A DNA stretch of 64,000 nucleotides from Limonium bicolor. Its lineage: Eukaryota > Streptophyta > Magnoliopsida > Caryophyllales > Plumbaginaceae. Below the pieces are notes generated by a model. That model did no database searches. It saw only the letters and a list, made by a program, of their open reading frames with translations, and was not told where the DNA came from. A program made the translations under genes and the position numbers. Shown piece by piece: positions 23,531 to 35,432 of the stretch. The stretch covers positions 320,875,925-320,939,924 of the forward strand of contig CM041776.1 of NCBI GenBank assembly GCA_023374045.1. The letters run 5' to 3'. The first letter of the stretch is position 1, and each line of letters starts with the position of its first letter.

Positions 23531-23546
23531 TTATAAAAATATCTTT
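23531..23546 (+). promoter_or_regulatory. Evening element overlapping a TATA-like box, RVE promoter
   Basis: AAAATATCT at 23536-23544 is the exact evening element, the site bound by CCA1/LHY/RVE proteins themselves. It overlaps TTATAAAAAT (23531-23540), a possible TATA box about 190 bp before the ATG. A clock gene carrying this element suggests feedback control by its own family. Confidence 0.6.
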
Positions 23547-23729
23547 ATGAATTCAGACTAGAGCCCAAAACAGACAGACAGATAAACAAACAAACCCAGC
23601 AAGGAAGAAAGCCGAGGTAGAGAGAACCCTCCACGGCTCGTCCTCTCTCTCTCCCCCGTTGTCATCAACTCATCATAGCACCCACCCCCACCCATCTCGC
23701 CCATCTACAACATTTCCCTTTTTTCTCTC

Positions 23730-25964
23730 ATGGTCTCAGTAAACCCGGACTCACCCGAAGGGTTCTATCTGGACGCGAACGGAATGGCGCTGCCTGGACT
23801 GACCCCCTTTGCGACGCCGGCTACGTCGACAAGCACCTCATCAGTTCCGACCTCTGCAAATGCAGCCGTGGCCAGTGCGGAGGATGCGAGCAAGAAGGTG
23901 AGAAAGCCTTACACTATTTCCAAGTCCAGGGAGAGCTGGACTGAGCCCGAACACGATAAGTTTCTCGAAGCACTTCAGCTGTGAGTTTGCCCATCTTTTG
24001 TTCTCAATTCCCGATTGTTCAAGCTAAAATTTTCTCTTCGTAGATTTAATGATAATCCTGTTTTGGCTTTCTGGAATACTTGGGATCGCTTCTTTCTCGT
24101 TTGGTATGTCGATTATATTGTTGGCAATGAAAAGATGTACTTTCAAATTGCTCAGATTTCTTTTAAAGGGGATCTTGATTCTTGAGTCCGTTGGTTAAAT
24201 TTTGAATTAGGTTGATAACTTCAAAGTTATCGGCAGATGGGGTAGAGGTTGCAGGCCTAGGTCTGTTTGGTTTGCGGTCGGGTGCTAAATTGTCTTCATT
24301 CTGTTGAAAGTTTGGGTCGGTACAGTAGCCAGTGTAGCATTTTGGCGAAATTACCTCCACACTTCATCATTAAATGTAATAATGTTGGATGTTGGTGATT
24401 AGATTGTGAATTGGCGAAACAGCTGCCCCTTCCTAAGGTAATCCGCCAATTTTGAGTAGCTTAATCGTCCAACCTGGCATTCTCCGACTTTGCAATTAAA
24501 ACGTTTCCTGGTTTTCCTCTGCTTGTAAGAGTTGTCTGGCTTATTGACAGAAGCTGTGGAGGGCGACTCCAACCTGCTTCAACTGTCTTAACTACCACCT
24601 CACTGTTAGTCAAGAAGTGATCTGAGCCATTGTAGATCATTGCATTGATTCTCAGAAATCCATATTCTGAAATTCTAAATCTTTTCTCCTCTTCACAACC
24701 ATAATGCTCGGCTGATCGAAGACACTTTAGGGAGGTATCTAGAAAAGAATGATTACAGAATAGAGATAGAATGCCACCCTCCTTCACTGTGGGGGGGGGG
24801 GGGGGGGGGGGGGGTGTAACCAGAGGTGGAAGGGGGTGAGGATAAGACTTGCAGAGGAAGGGAGAGGAGAGCGGAGAGATGAGATAGAGCAGAGGGAATT
24901 TGAGGTTCTGTTATTTCTTGATCTCCATAATGTTACAAATAAATAATAGGAGTCTAGCAACTAACTAGCCATATTTAAGGGAAAAGATAACAACAAAAGA
25001 TAATATCTAATAACTAATAAATCTAGAAAATATCCTAACAAACTTAACGATAAACAAATAAGAATTTAATTATTGTAAACATAATCCGATAACAAAGTTG
25101 GGCCTTTCCTAACGCGGGCCGAACAACCACGGCCAACTGGGCTGGTCACAGTGGGGAACGGCACTTTTTACATGTGCTTCCCGCATGTTGGGTGTTGAAT
25201 GTCGGCTTATCCATTCTATCTCTGCCCCTGAATCAAGGCTGAAATTCCAACCTTCTTTTGTAAAGGAGAACAATGTCAGTTTGTCTTTTTTTTGCTGGTT
25301 GAAGCTTGATATGAATAGAACTATAGAAATTGACAGTATATCTTCCCAATGGGAGTACTCCGTTGAGTGCTTCATTGCTCCCTGTTTCTTGATGGTACTC
25401 AGATGATTTCCATTTCCTGCTTCTATCCAGCTTTGATCGTGATTGGAAGAAGATTGAAGCATTTGTTGGGTCTAAGACTGTTATTCAGGTATTTACTGTT
25501 GTGCTTTCATTCTGTCTTTGCAATTTCAGTAATCCTAATAAGTCTCCGCTAGCCTGATTCTCAACCTCTGGAAGGCCTACTTTTTTTTTGGTGAAGTTAC
25601 TGGCGATGACAATTAAATTATGAAGAAAATCTTTCGTTGCTGGGGGGCAGTAATCCTGAATGTTGTGTTTTTCTCTGAAAATGGGTGTGGTTGTGAATAG
25701 GATCTATGTTTGTAAAGTGTTCCATAGTTCCTTTCTGTCATTGCGTGTCTCCTTTCATTAGCTTATTTCTTGTTTGTATTGACAAGAAACACTAGTGTAC
25801 GTGTCATTCATGTCTTCTTCCCTCAGAAGGAATGGTTTTCTCATTGGTGTCTGTTGTTGCAATTTCTTCTCTATAACCTGCAATATGGAGGGCTTGGTCG
25901 GTATTTGTTGTATTAGATAGTTTTTCTCTGCTGACAAAATAGCTTCTGAATTTGAAAGGCTAAC

Positions 25965-26013
<49 letters not shown>

Positions 26014-28214
26014 TTTTATACTCTCAGCGTGCAATTAGCATGCGCAGAATATCTGTTTTTCTACAGTGTAACTAGCATGGTTGTCTGTGCTAGCTTTTCT
26101 CTGATAAGTTACTCAGCATTTGTGTCACATCTGCAGCACCCTGAAATGTCTGCTGATGTTTTCATATAATATGCATGTATTAATTACGTAAACCTTATGT
26201 CTATTGTTTTGCCATAGTTGGCATATTAGGAGGGTGTTGATATTTAATATGTTGAGAAAGGGAACTGTCAATATATTTTATTTCTGGAAAATGGTAGGCT
26301 TTTTTACAATACCCTTGTGCATATGCGTGTATGTTCATTGAGCTTGCTCTGTAAACATCCATGTTGTCTCTGAGCGTGCTTGCAAAAGCAGAAATGAAGA
26401 AATCTGATACATTAGAAATTTGTAACTTTATATTTGAAATCAAAGAATGTACTCCAGCAATCTAACAAATCTATCGAACTTATGCAGATACGCAGTCATG
26501 CCCAGAAGTACTTCTTGAAAGTTCAGAAGAGTGGGAGCAATGAACATCTGCCTCCTCCTCGGCCAAAAAGGAAAGCGGCCCATCCATATCCACAAAAAGC
26601 TCCTAAAATTGGTCAGTGGCCTTTTTTTCTTGTTACTTCAATGTTAATAAATAGTCGACATAAGCCTTCACGTGGAAGTTTATTGTGTTTTAACAATTGT
26701 GAATGAGCAGATTCACCACTGGCTGCTAGGGATACGAATAATAACACTGTGTCAAGTCCATGGACTGGACCTGCAGCAAAAGGTTTCATAAGTTTGTTTT
26801 CCTGTTGATATTTTATCTAATCCTGCCGTAAATGTGTACAACAGGATAGAATTAACTCATTCACTCTCTTGTAATAGGTGAAGTGGCATCCAATGGACCA
26901 CAGGGTGGAACTAATTGCTCTAGTAGTGTAGAGAGCACACCCATGCCACAGGAAATCAATGAAAAGAACGAGCAAACCAACAGTGTCCCTGCATTAAGAG
27001 GTGAGCATGAGGTTGGATTTTCTATTTTCTGTTGGACATGACAATGTCGTGATAGATTTTTGCTAGATTCTGAATTTCATGTAACAGTCGGTTCTTATGC
27101 AGCGTTTTTAATCTCAATTTCATCTCTTATTCACTGTGGTGGAGGAAAGATATAGCTCTAAGAGGTCATGGAGTCGTTCGAATGCCTAAATTTAACATAT
27201 CAGAAGAAAGTTGATTGGAGATAGTAGTAATCATAGTGATCATTAGGGAAGAGGGGTGGCATGGGGCAAGGGGGACAACATTTCATATTTGGGAGCAACT
27301 GTCTGAATAAATAAAATAAGAGTCTATGAACAGAAATGCTTCTAGACCTTGGTGTGTGTGGGCCAGTTTGAAATTATCATCATAACGATGTTCAACTTAG
27401 CATTAGGTTTGAATCTTTAAACCTTGTAACTAAATTAAACTGTAATGGACTATTAGGTATATTGCTTGGGGAGCTTTTTTATCACCTTCAGATATTATTC
27501 TGTACGAGTCGAAAGAGCTCAGTGGTGGTATAAACAGGGTGTACAATACAGCCAAATGGAGTTGATATTGTGCGTTTTGAGGAAGTAGCTTATTTACCCA
27601 TATTTTTAGGATTACCTTTCACTCCTCGTGGTAACTCTTTCCAAATAACTATAGGTTATTATAGTCTTTTGCTCTCTTTTCCTTGTTTTCTGCAACTGCT
27701 TGTGGTGCACTACTATACTAAGCTTATTTCTGCAGCAAGATTAATGATCTTTTTTTTCCCTGTACCCAGTTCTACCTGATTTTGCACAAGTGTATAGCTT
27801 CATCGGCAGTGTGTTCGACCCAGGTGCCAAGGAACATGTCCAGAGACTCAAAAGGATGGATCCAATTGATGTTGAAACGGTACTTCAAATTTTTATCCAA
27901 TTGGCAAATGTTTCCATACACTCAGTTTCTTTCTTTTTAAAAATAAAATAAAATAAAAATCTCTGTTCAGGTCCTTCTCTTGATGAGAAATCTCTCCATC
28001 AACTTAGCCAGTCCGGATTTCGAGGATCATGTAAGTCCTCCATGTAACAACTGAAGAGATTAATTGTTTTCAGATTCATTTTCTTTTTGCCAATGGATCC
28101 CTATGATTGATCTCCGTGTTGTGGAAGCAGAGAAGGTTGCTGGCATCTTACGAAGTCATCAACCCTGAGAAGGCTGGTTCTGGTGGCGGAGACGACATTT
28201 TTGGGGGTGATTAA
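23730..28214 (+). CDS. RVE6: REVEILLE-type single-MYB clock transcription factor (LCL subgroup), complete
   Basis: Coding exons 23730-23980, 25431-25488, 26488-26611, 26711-26782, 26878-27000, 27770-27879, 27971-28030 and 28131-28214 total 882 bp (293 residues and a stop); all junctions are GT-AG and phases agree. The N-terminus has [13 protein letters not shown]. The MYB repeat follows at about residues 58-115: [50 protein letters not shown]. The SHAQKYF form and the following [19 protein letters not shown] are diagnostic for the RVE/CCA1-like family. The C-terminus has [40 protein letters not shown] and SPDFEDHRRLL, the LCL domain of RVE4/6/8, which recruits LNK coactivators. Family role: evening-element binding, activation of afternoon/evening clock genes in the nucleus. 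RVE6 versus RVE8 cannot be decided. Intron 1 has a 24-G run and intron 2 a TA microsatellite. Confidence 0.95.
24791..24814 (+). repeat. Poly-G run of 24 in RVE intron 1
   Basis: An uninterrupted run of 24 G follows ACTGT and is followed by TGTAAC. Such runs are rare in plant genomes and are hard to sequence, so the length is uncertain. Confidence 0.85.
25969..26010 (+). repeat. TA microsatellite in RVE intron 2
   Basis: About 21 uninterrupted TA units lie in the intron between exons 2 and 3. Likely polymorphic. Confidence 0.9.
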
Positions 28215-28974
28215 ACGAGAAAGCGTTGCCTCTTCATTCATTGATGGTAAATATCCAACTTCACTTTTTTCATCAGTGTTCATTTTGGTCGCTCTTCCTG
28301 ACCAAGTGCTAATTTGTTTCTCTTGGAAGTTGGAACTGTTTGATGCAGGATAAGGTCGTCAATCATATTGCACCAGATCTCCCTGAGTTCTGTTTCCCGG
28401 GTGCTGAGAAAGAAAGACTGCTCTAATGTATATAGTGGCAGTACGGATTGGGGGGGGGGGGGGGGGGGGGGGTGTGGATTTTGCTTGATTGGTAAGTTTT
28501 AGTTGATGTTCATAGCAGACAGATATTGCACTTGGCTTTTGTATATTCCAAATTTCGATCACTATCCCCCAACCCATGTTTTCTCCCTTTCAGTGATAAT
28601 ATAGGATTCTCCTGTCGATATGTATTATCATTCACCTCTGACACTCAAAACCTGGACCGACCATTAATAAATGATGAATAGTGATTATGGTTTGGACATG
28701 GCTATGATTTAGACGATAAGGCGTCCATAATTAGCATTTAGCACTTTGGTCCTTCCCGGACAGTGACGGGGCCAACCAAACCCTAGTTACGCCCATTCCA
28801 GAGTTCTCTGTTGCTTCTTTGTTTCCTCCCGTCCAGTGCCTGACATATATAAAGTCAACGAGCGTTTGTTCTTTAGCTTGACTGCATTTTTTATTTCTCA
28901 TCTCTGGAAAGTAGCAGTTGTTTAATTAGTTTGGTTGAGAGGTAGTTTGTACATTTTTCTTTTTAGAAAAGTTT
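28215..28974 (+). other. RVE 3' flank and intergenic sequence
   Basis: The first few hundred bases are probably 3' UTR; no clear poly(A) signal could be chosen. A run of 23 G lies at 28450-28472, followed by TGTGGA. An isolated TATATAAAG occurs at about 28847 but no gene follows it. The stretch TTTAATTAGTTTGGTTGAG (about 28920) recurs in diverged form at about 31628. Confidence 0.5.
28450..28472 (+). repeat. Poly-G run of 23 downstream of RVE
   Basis: The run is uninterrupted and followed by TGTGG. It is the second such tract in or next to the same gene. Confidence 0.85.
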
Positions 28975-31440
28975 TCCGATACCATAATATATAATTCTAA
29001 TTCATAAGGTACTATGAATTACTAAATTTAAATTTTTTAACATTGAAATAGTTAATCAACATGGTTCCACATATATCATATGAATATTTTTAATTTACAA
29101 GATACTATAATACTAAAAAAAAGTTGAAATTTATAAAATAAAAAAAATCAAAATATATTTATAAAGTTTTGTTTTTTCAATATTAAACCATATAAGAAAA
29201 ATGTTAACTTTTGTTATTTATTATTTTAAAATATATTCAATAATAAATGATATTTTTTTGAATTGAATATATATACATTGACATTATATAAAAATATTAT
29301 ATACTATATACAAACTAAATAATTTGACAAGAAAAAACAATAATTAAGTGTATTATAGTCTAATATTTTTTGATAACGTCATTTTATATATTTTAATTCA
29401 AAACAAAAAACTAGTAAAAGTTAATGTTCTTAATATAAGGGTTAAAATGAAAAAAAATAAAAAAATACTATATATATATATATATATGATAATAAAATGT
29501 CCAATTTTTTTTTAAAATGTATAATATATTCAAAAAGCCACAAATTTGATTTAAAATATACAAAAATTGCAAAGAGAATAATAATTTAATTTTATAATTT
29601 ACTTTATATAAATTTAATTTTTAATAATACTATTTTACATTATTAAAAATTATTTGAGTAAAAATATTATAAAAATTAGAATTATCATTCTCTTAACTAT
29701 TTTAAATTTACATTAATTTTTTTAGCTTTTAAATGATGTATAGTATTTTTATATTTATCAAATTATTTTAATTATATGAGTGGTTTTTTAATTTAATAAA
29801 ACTTTAACCAATAAAATAATAAACTAAATTTTTTTACTGTTTTTAATATATGATTTATTAGGTTTTATGGTATCTTGTAAATTAATAATATTCATATGGT
29901 ATACCGTGAACTATGTTTATTAACAAGTAGGAGTATTTTGGTCTCAAAAAGTTTTAGGTTAGTAATCTATCGTATCTAATGAAGTAAAATTATTTTTTGT
30001 GGTATCTGAAATTTTTTTAAAAAAAATTGCTGTATTTTTTGAATTAACAAACCTTTTAGTGATATCCCGTGAATTTTCTCTTATTTTATTGATTAAAATT
30101 TTGTAAAAAATCACATATATAATTAAAAAAAATCCCAAAAATATAAAAGAAATAATATACATCATTTAAAAGCTAAAAACTTAATTAAAAATAAAAAATA
30201 ATTAAGAGAATGATAATTCAAATTTTTTATAATATTTTTACTCTAAGTATTATTAGAAATGTAAAATAGTATTATAAAAAAATTAAATTATCATTCTCTT
30301 TAGTGTTTTTGTTTGTTGCATCTCTAATATATTATACTTTTTATATTTCTTTAAAGATATTATTATATATATTATATAGTTGTACTTTTTCAAATTTAAC
30401 CCTTATATGAAGAACATTAAATCTTTCTACTGTTTTTGTCTATTTTTAATCAATTTGTTGCTTCTCTAATATATTGTACTTTTATATTTCTGTATAGATT
30501 TTATTATTATATATGGTATTGTTTTACTTTTTCAATTTTAACCTTATATAAAGAACATTAATTTCTACTAGTCACTATTTCAACATATGTTTATTAACTT
30601 TGTTTTGAATTAAAATATATAAAATGATATTATAGAAAAATAATACTCTTAACTATTGTTTTATTTTTTTCAAATGATTTAGCTTGTATATAATATATGA
30701 TATCACTTTTTATATATATTTAATTCAAAAATACCACAAAAATTATTCAATATATTTTAATAAAGTAAATAGAAAAACTTTACTTTTTCTTATATATGGG
30801 TTAAAATTGAAAAAAAACCATATATATATAATAATAAAAAAATCTCTAAAAATATGAAAAATAATAAAAGGTATAATTATATTAGAGAAGCCATAGAAAC
30901 TTTGATTAACAATAGACAAAGTTAGAAAAGAGAATGATAATTCAATTTTTTATAATCTTAATTTAAATAAATTTAATTTTTTTATGATAATATTTTATAT
31001 TATTAAAATTATTAGAGTAAAAATATTATAAAAAAAATTGAATTATCATTCTCTTAACTACTTGGTACTTTTAATTTATTATAACTTTTTATATATTATA
31101 GTAATTTTATAATTTTATAATTATATAATTGGAATTTTAATTTTACAAAATTACAACCTATATATTAATAAACCTATAAATTATTATTTATTTTTTAATA
31201 TATTTTAATAAATATTGTGGTATCTTGTTAATTAAAATTATTTATGTAGTATAACGTGCACTATGTTTATTAACAAGTAGGGGTATTTTGGTATTAAAAA
31301 GTTTTGGGTTTGTAATTTGTAATATCTAGTGAATTAAAATTATTTTTTGTGGTATGTGGAATACTTTTTTAAAATGTGATATTTTATGAATTAACAAACT
31401 TTTTAGTGGTATCTCGTGAATTTTTCCATTAATATATATG
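28975..31440. mobile_element. Very AT-rich element with internal direct and inverted repeats, non-autonomous
   Basis: The region is almost free of G and C. About 29880-30085 and about 31225-31430 are direct copies (both contain TATGTTTATTAACAAGTAGG, then TTATTTTTTGTGGTAT, then TAGTG(A/G)TATC). The left end around 28990-29100 resembles the reverse complement of the right end. The motif GAATTATCATTCTCTTAA or its complement occurs at least six times in both orientations (about 29575, 29690, 30210, 30290, 30935, 31045). This modular, inverted layout fits a foldback or Mutator-like non-autonomous element. No coding frame. Confidence 0.5.
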
Positions 31441-31487
31441 TTGAACTTGAGAATGAGATCATTATATATATACTTAACTTGACAGAC

Positions 31488-31660
31488 AAAAAAACAGATT
31501 TAAGGGAGCAGCAACGCGGATATAAGGATCCCAATTAAGCTTATAGAACATACTCCCTTACCTTACCCAAAACAAGGTTCTATCTAAGACATAATTTACT
31601 TAAATTACACACAAGTCTAGTTCTTGTTTATTTAGTTTGGTTCATGAGGTAGTTTGTTAA
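31488..31660 (-). repeat. LINE 3'-tail-like fragment flanking the viral locus on the left
   Basis: GGGAGCAGCAAC (31505), GGATCC(C/A)AATTAAGCTTA, ACATACTCC and GGTTCTATCTAAGA recur in the same order at 44787-44890, immediately right of the viral locus and at the 3' end of the large LINE there. The copies are clearly diverged. Both have the same orientation. Confidence 0.6.
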
Positions 31661-31713
31661 GGTAGTGTTCTGTTATTGGGTGCTTATTGTTTTTTTATTA
31701 TATATATATATAT

Positions 31714-32047
31714 AGAAAGTATTCAACCAGTTGATTATTCAAACTGGTCAATACCTTCACAAGATGTTCAACAGATATACCAAATGGGTCCTCTTGATTT
31801 CAAGACAGCTATGTCTGTCAAGACTCATGAGGAAACTTTAAATATTCAAGAACAATATCAAACAATACCTTTACTTTCAAGATCTTCAATATTTCGTTAT
31901 TTGCAGCAAGGGTATAGATATGCCCACTATGGTATGATTCAAGTAGCAGTAAAACCATTATTCAGACAAGGTATAGACGCCCCAATATTCATGGCGCTTC
32001 GAGATAAACGTCTCAAACGCTACAAATCCTCTCTTTTAGCCATGATT
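31714..32047 (+). pseudogene. Endogenous caulimovirid fragment A: movement-protein piece of ORF1
   Basis: This 334-bp piece matches 37217-37550 of the long viral unit; I noticed one substitution. It encodes the start and core of the 30K-type movement protein (QPVDYSNWSIPSQDVQQIY; LQQGYRYAHYGMIQVAVKPL). It is preceded by a TATATA run and lacks the ORF1 start codon. Its right edge joins the inverted fragment B through the shared bases CATGATT (32041-32047). It cannot make a functional protein. Confidence 0.9.
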
Positions 32048-32481
32048 TGTTCTCTAGTGTTGAATTCTGGTGGTTCCTTTCCGCCGGCGACGAGAAGGCT
32101 TTGTTGTAGGTGTTTCAAAGGACACCAAACATGTAACTTTTGATATATGGGGCGGTCGATTGAGTAGTATAAGTGGTCATATGGTTGGACGCAGAGAAAG
32201 GTCTGATTCCTTCTACCGTCATATGGCTCATAATGGATAGGTGAGGGTTTTGACTTTTTTGTGGTGCGATCTCTGCAAACCCATTGAGGTCCTTGTTTGG
32301 GGGTCTTTGGAAGAAACTTGAACTCAGTTGGGATGTGTTGAGATGTTGCTTTGGTCATATTGTGTTTGAGTATTTTGTGAAGTAAGGTGGTGTTTGGATT
32401 TTGTTTTTGGATTTTGGTCTTGAGTTTGGCAAATGCCTTTTGCCATTTTGGAAGTGGTTGTTGTTGAGTTGATGGAGCCAT
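32041..32481 (-). pseudogene. Caulimovirid fragment B: ORF3 copy, 3'-truncated
   Basis: On the minus strand from the ATG at 32481, this is the N-terminal two-thirds of ORF3 (compare 44038-44478). It keeps the frame to the junction with fragment A, where it is cut inside CATGATT. The function of the product is unknown. About 147 viral codons remain. Confidence 0.85.
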
Positions 32482-32529
32482 GGTCAATACCTGCAAATAA
32501 AATTATTGATATTATTATTATTATTATTA

Positions 32530-33847
32530 TTATTTTAAAATATAATCCTCGTAAGGATCTTGAGCTAGAGGTCCCCCATTGGATCATAGGAGGTGGATTC
32601 TTCGGATGATGGATCGTCACGGTCATCAGCCCATACTGGGACATTAGGCTGTTGGTTTATAATATATTGGGAATATTGTAGTTGTAATTCTGGATTTTGG
32701 GCTAGAAACTTTTGAAATAAAGGTGAATCGGGAGTTTGCGCCTGCGGTGCTGGGCCTATGGTTAAAGGTGTTGGGCTTGTTGTGTACTTGGGCCTGGTAG
32801 GGCTAATGGTTTTGATGGGCTCGGGAGAGCTTTTTGGAGTTTTGGAAGTCTTTGTAGGTTATTGTTTTTGGCCTGTGGTGGTGTAGGCTTTGACATTTTC
32901 ATAGGAGCAAAGTTTGCTCCAGTATTTAGGCCACCATTTAACCCGAAAATCTCGGACTAAACAGAGTGGATATGGATTTGGGAGATACTGCTGAATGGTA
33001 TAGGTCCAGCAGAAAATCCAGGGGATACAGAATATTGCAAAGAATTGCAGCTCTTTGATATATTGTTGCCCTGTTGAATGTTGGAGCCAATAAGCATACG
33101 CTGGGTGGGCTTCTTTTGGTAGGATGTCTGAACATCCTCCAAAGTAACGCCACCAATGATAGAACCATATGGGGAATTCTTTGTCGCAATATTCATGGAA
33201 ATTGATAAACCATGAGTGTTGTCCTGGTCGTAAGAGTAGGAATCTGTACCAGGCATTTGGTAGTCGGCATATGTGAAAGTTTGAGGAATGTGGGTTATGG
33301 TAAAAGATCGTGGTTGATGAATGAATCCCCATTCCTTTGGGGAGATGACCTTCTTGATGAAGCATTTTGAGTAGTCTTTCTGGGTGGAATTTGCGTTTGA
33401 ATTATGGGTAAGTTCAATTGATTTTGTGTCTATGAGGACGAGCTCGTAGAATTTGAGGGTTTTCATTGTATTGTCTGTGTGCCAATGGATTCCTGGAGGG
33501 AAAATTCTCTTAGCGATAGTGTCGGCTATTGCCTGTTCTGGTTTGTCAGTGTATCTGGTAAGGGCAATGTATTCTTGAAGGGGTTTTATATGGTAAGTAC
33601 TGGCTGTTATTTGTTTTGAGGAGCTGGCCTTGGTTGGTTCTTTTACGGGGGTTTGAGCTGCTTGTAAGAAAGACGCAGGTGGGAAATTTCGTGAAAGTGG
33701 TGTGTAAGGATTTGGTGAGGTGATACTTTGAGAATTAACTACTTGAATGTTTTTGTATGAAGGATGTGGCTGGGAAGCCATCTGATAAATCTTGTGATGT
33801 CTGGGATTTCTCCCTTTTGACTTGTTTGCCTTACTCTTGTCACTCAT
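32530..33847 (-). pseudogene. Caulimovirid fragment B: ORF2 copy, frameshifted
   Basis: Minus-strand copy of ORF2 (compare 42664-43986). Relative to that copy it has single-base changes in short runs: AAA to AA near 33835, ATT to ATTT near 33787 and AAAA to AAA near 33255. The last one moves the aromatic-rich half into another frame. The first ones also connect the end of the RT frame to ORF2, so an open stretch spans both genes (34207-32957). The (ATT)n run after the stop has 8 units here against 9 in the other copy. Confidence 0.85.
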
Positions 33848-35298
33848 TTTCCTGGGAAGAAGAAAGATCTTGATTATCTTGATAATCTTGTTATTTCTTC
33901 CTTGCAAATATTCGCGAGAAAGAAAATCTGGTAGGGAGTTATCTTCCCCTTTTATGAATTCGATTGTAAAATCGAAAACAGAGAGAATAGCTTGCCATCT
34001 AGCAAAAATTTGTTTTGAAACTAAATTTTTAACATCCTTTTGTAAAACATCTTTTGCGGATTTACAATCGATGCGGAGCAAAAAGGTCTTATTGTATAAA
34101 TCATCTTGGAATTTTGAAATACAGAGGACGATGGAAAGAATTTCTTTCTTGATTGTGGAGTAATTGAGCTGTGGACCGATCCATATGCCGGAGTGGAATC
34201 GTACCAACTACTCTTGGGTAAGACCTTGGGGTCTTTGTTTGAGAATTCCTCCATAGCCTATGTTGGATGCGTCAGTTTCGACTATCAGGAAGGCTTGGGG
34301 ATGTGGAATGGTAAGGCATGGTAAAGAATAGGTGTATTGCTTCAGGGATTGCACAACCTTGGTGTGCTCTGGAGTCCATGGTAAAGGATTCTTTTGTAAT
34401 CTGGAATAAAGAAGCTTGCAATGTTGACGAAGCCTAGGAAAGAAATCTGAAAGATAATTCAGGCATCCTAAGAATCTTTGCAGCTGATTCTTTTCCTTGA
34501 TTTCATCTGGAAATTGGAAACAAATTCTAAGCTTCGTTGGATGGGAGTAATGGTATTTTGATAGATGTTGTGTCCAAGGAAACGAATGTTAACTTGAAAC
34601 AACTTCATCTTGGGTTTGGAAACAACTAGTCCATTAGTCTTGATGACAGAATGGAATGTCTTGAGATGCTTGAAGTGTTGTTCTATGGAATCTGAAAAGA
34701 CTAAGACATCATCGATATAAACAATGATGAAAGTAGAATATGGTGTGAGGATGTCATTCATGACATTCTGGAATCTGATGGAGCATTTTTGAGGCCAAAT
34801 GGCATTACGTTCCATTCGTAATGACCAAATGGGACAACAAATGCGGTCTTGTATCGATCTGATTCTGAAATCTGAATTTGCCAGAATCCAGACTTCATGT
34901 CGAATTTGGAGAAGATCTTGGCCTTGTAAAGGCGACTGAGAAGATCTTTTGTTAGGGATTGGATATCTAATCCATTGAAGAACCTTGTTTAATGGTTTGT
35001 AGTTTATGACAAGTCGCGGAACTCCACGCTCCTTCTCTGCGGCATTCATGACGTAGAATGCACTGCAACTCCATGGTGATTTTGAGGGTCTAATCAAACC
35101 TTTATCCAAAAGAGTTTGAATCTCTTTCTTGCAGATCTCGAGATGCTCGCTATTCATTTGAATAGGTCGAGCCTTGGTTGGAATATTGCGTTCATCAAAA
35201 TTCTTTTCATAAGGAAGATGAACGATATGACGCTTTCTACTCCAAAATGCATTGGGTAGATCTGCGCAAACATCTTCAAAGGTTTTCTCCATTTGAGA
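33840..35298 (-). pseudogene. Caulimovirid fragment B: reverse transcriptase / RNase H part of ORF1, frameshifted
   Basis: Minus-strand copy of 41210-42671. It begins just upstream of the RT and lacks movement protein, capsid and protease. The active-site block FIIVYIDDVLVFSDS is present near 34725. The frame is lost between about 34950 and 34785, so the motifs between PNKR and FQNVMND are read out of frame, and again near 34530 and 34200. At the position where the other copy lost two bases (near 41262) this copy keeps TTTT, so the damage in the two copies is different. Its right edge joins fragment C through the 3-base filler GCA (35299-35301). Confidence 0.88.
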
Positions 35299-35301
35299 GC
35301 A

Positions 35302-35432
35302 AGAGTCAATAGTAACATCACAAGAAAGTATTCAACCAGTTGATTATTCAAACTGGTCAATACCTTCACAAGATGTTCAACAGATATACCAAATGGGTCC
35401 TCTTGATTTCAAGACAGCTATGTCTGTCAAGA
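35302..35432 (+). pseudogene. Caulimovirid fragment C: second movement-protein piece
   Basis: These 131 bp match 37196-37326 of the long unit. The right edge shares AAGA (35429-35432) with the start of fragment D, a microhomology joint that removes the rest of the movement protein and the N-terminal capsid region. Confidence 0.85.

Noticed and set aside
32957..34207. 416-codon open frame as a novel viral fusion protein (RNase H end joined to ORF2)
   Set aside because: The fusion comes from single-base changes in runs relative to the other copy, and the frame is lost again near 33255. It is a decay or sequencing effect.
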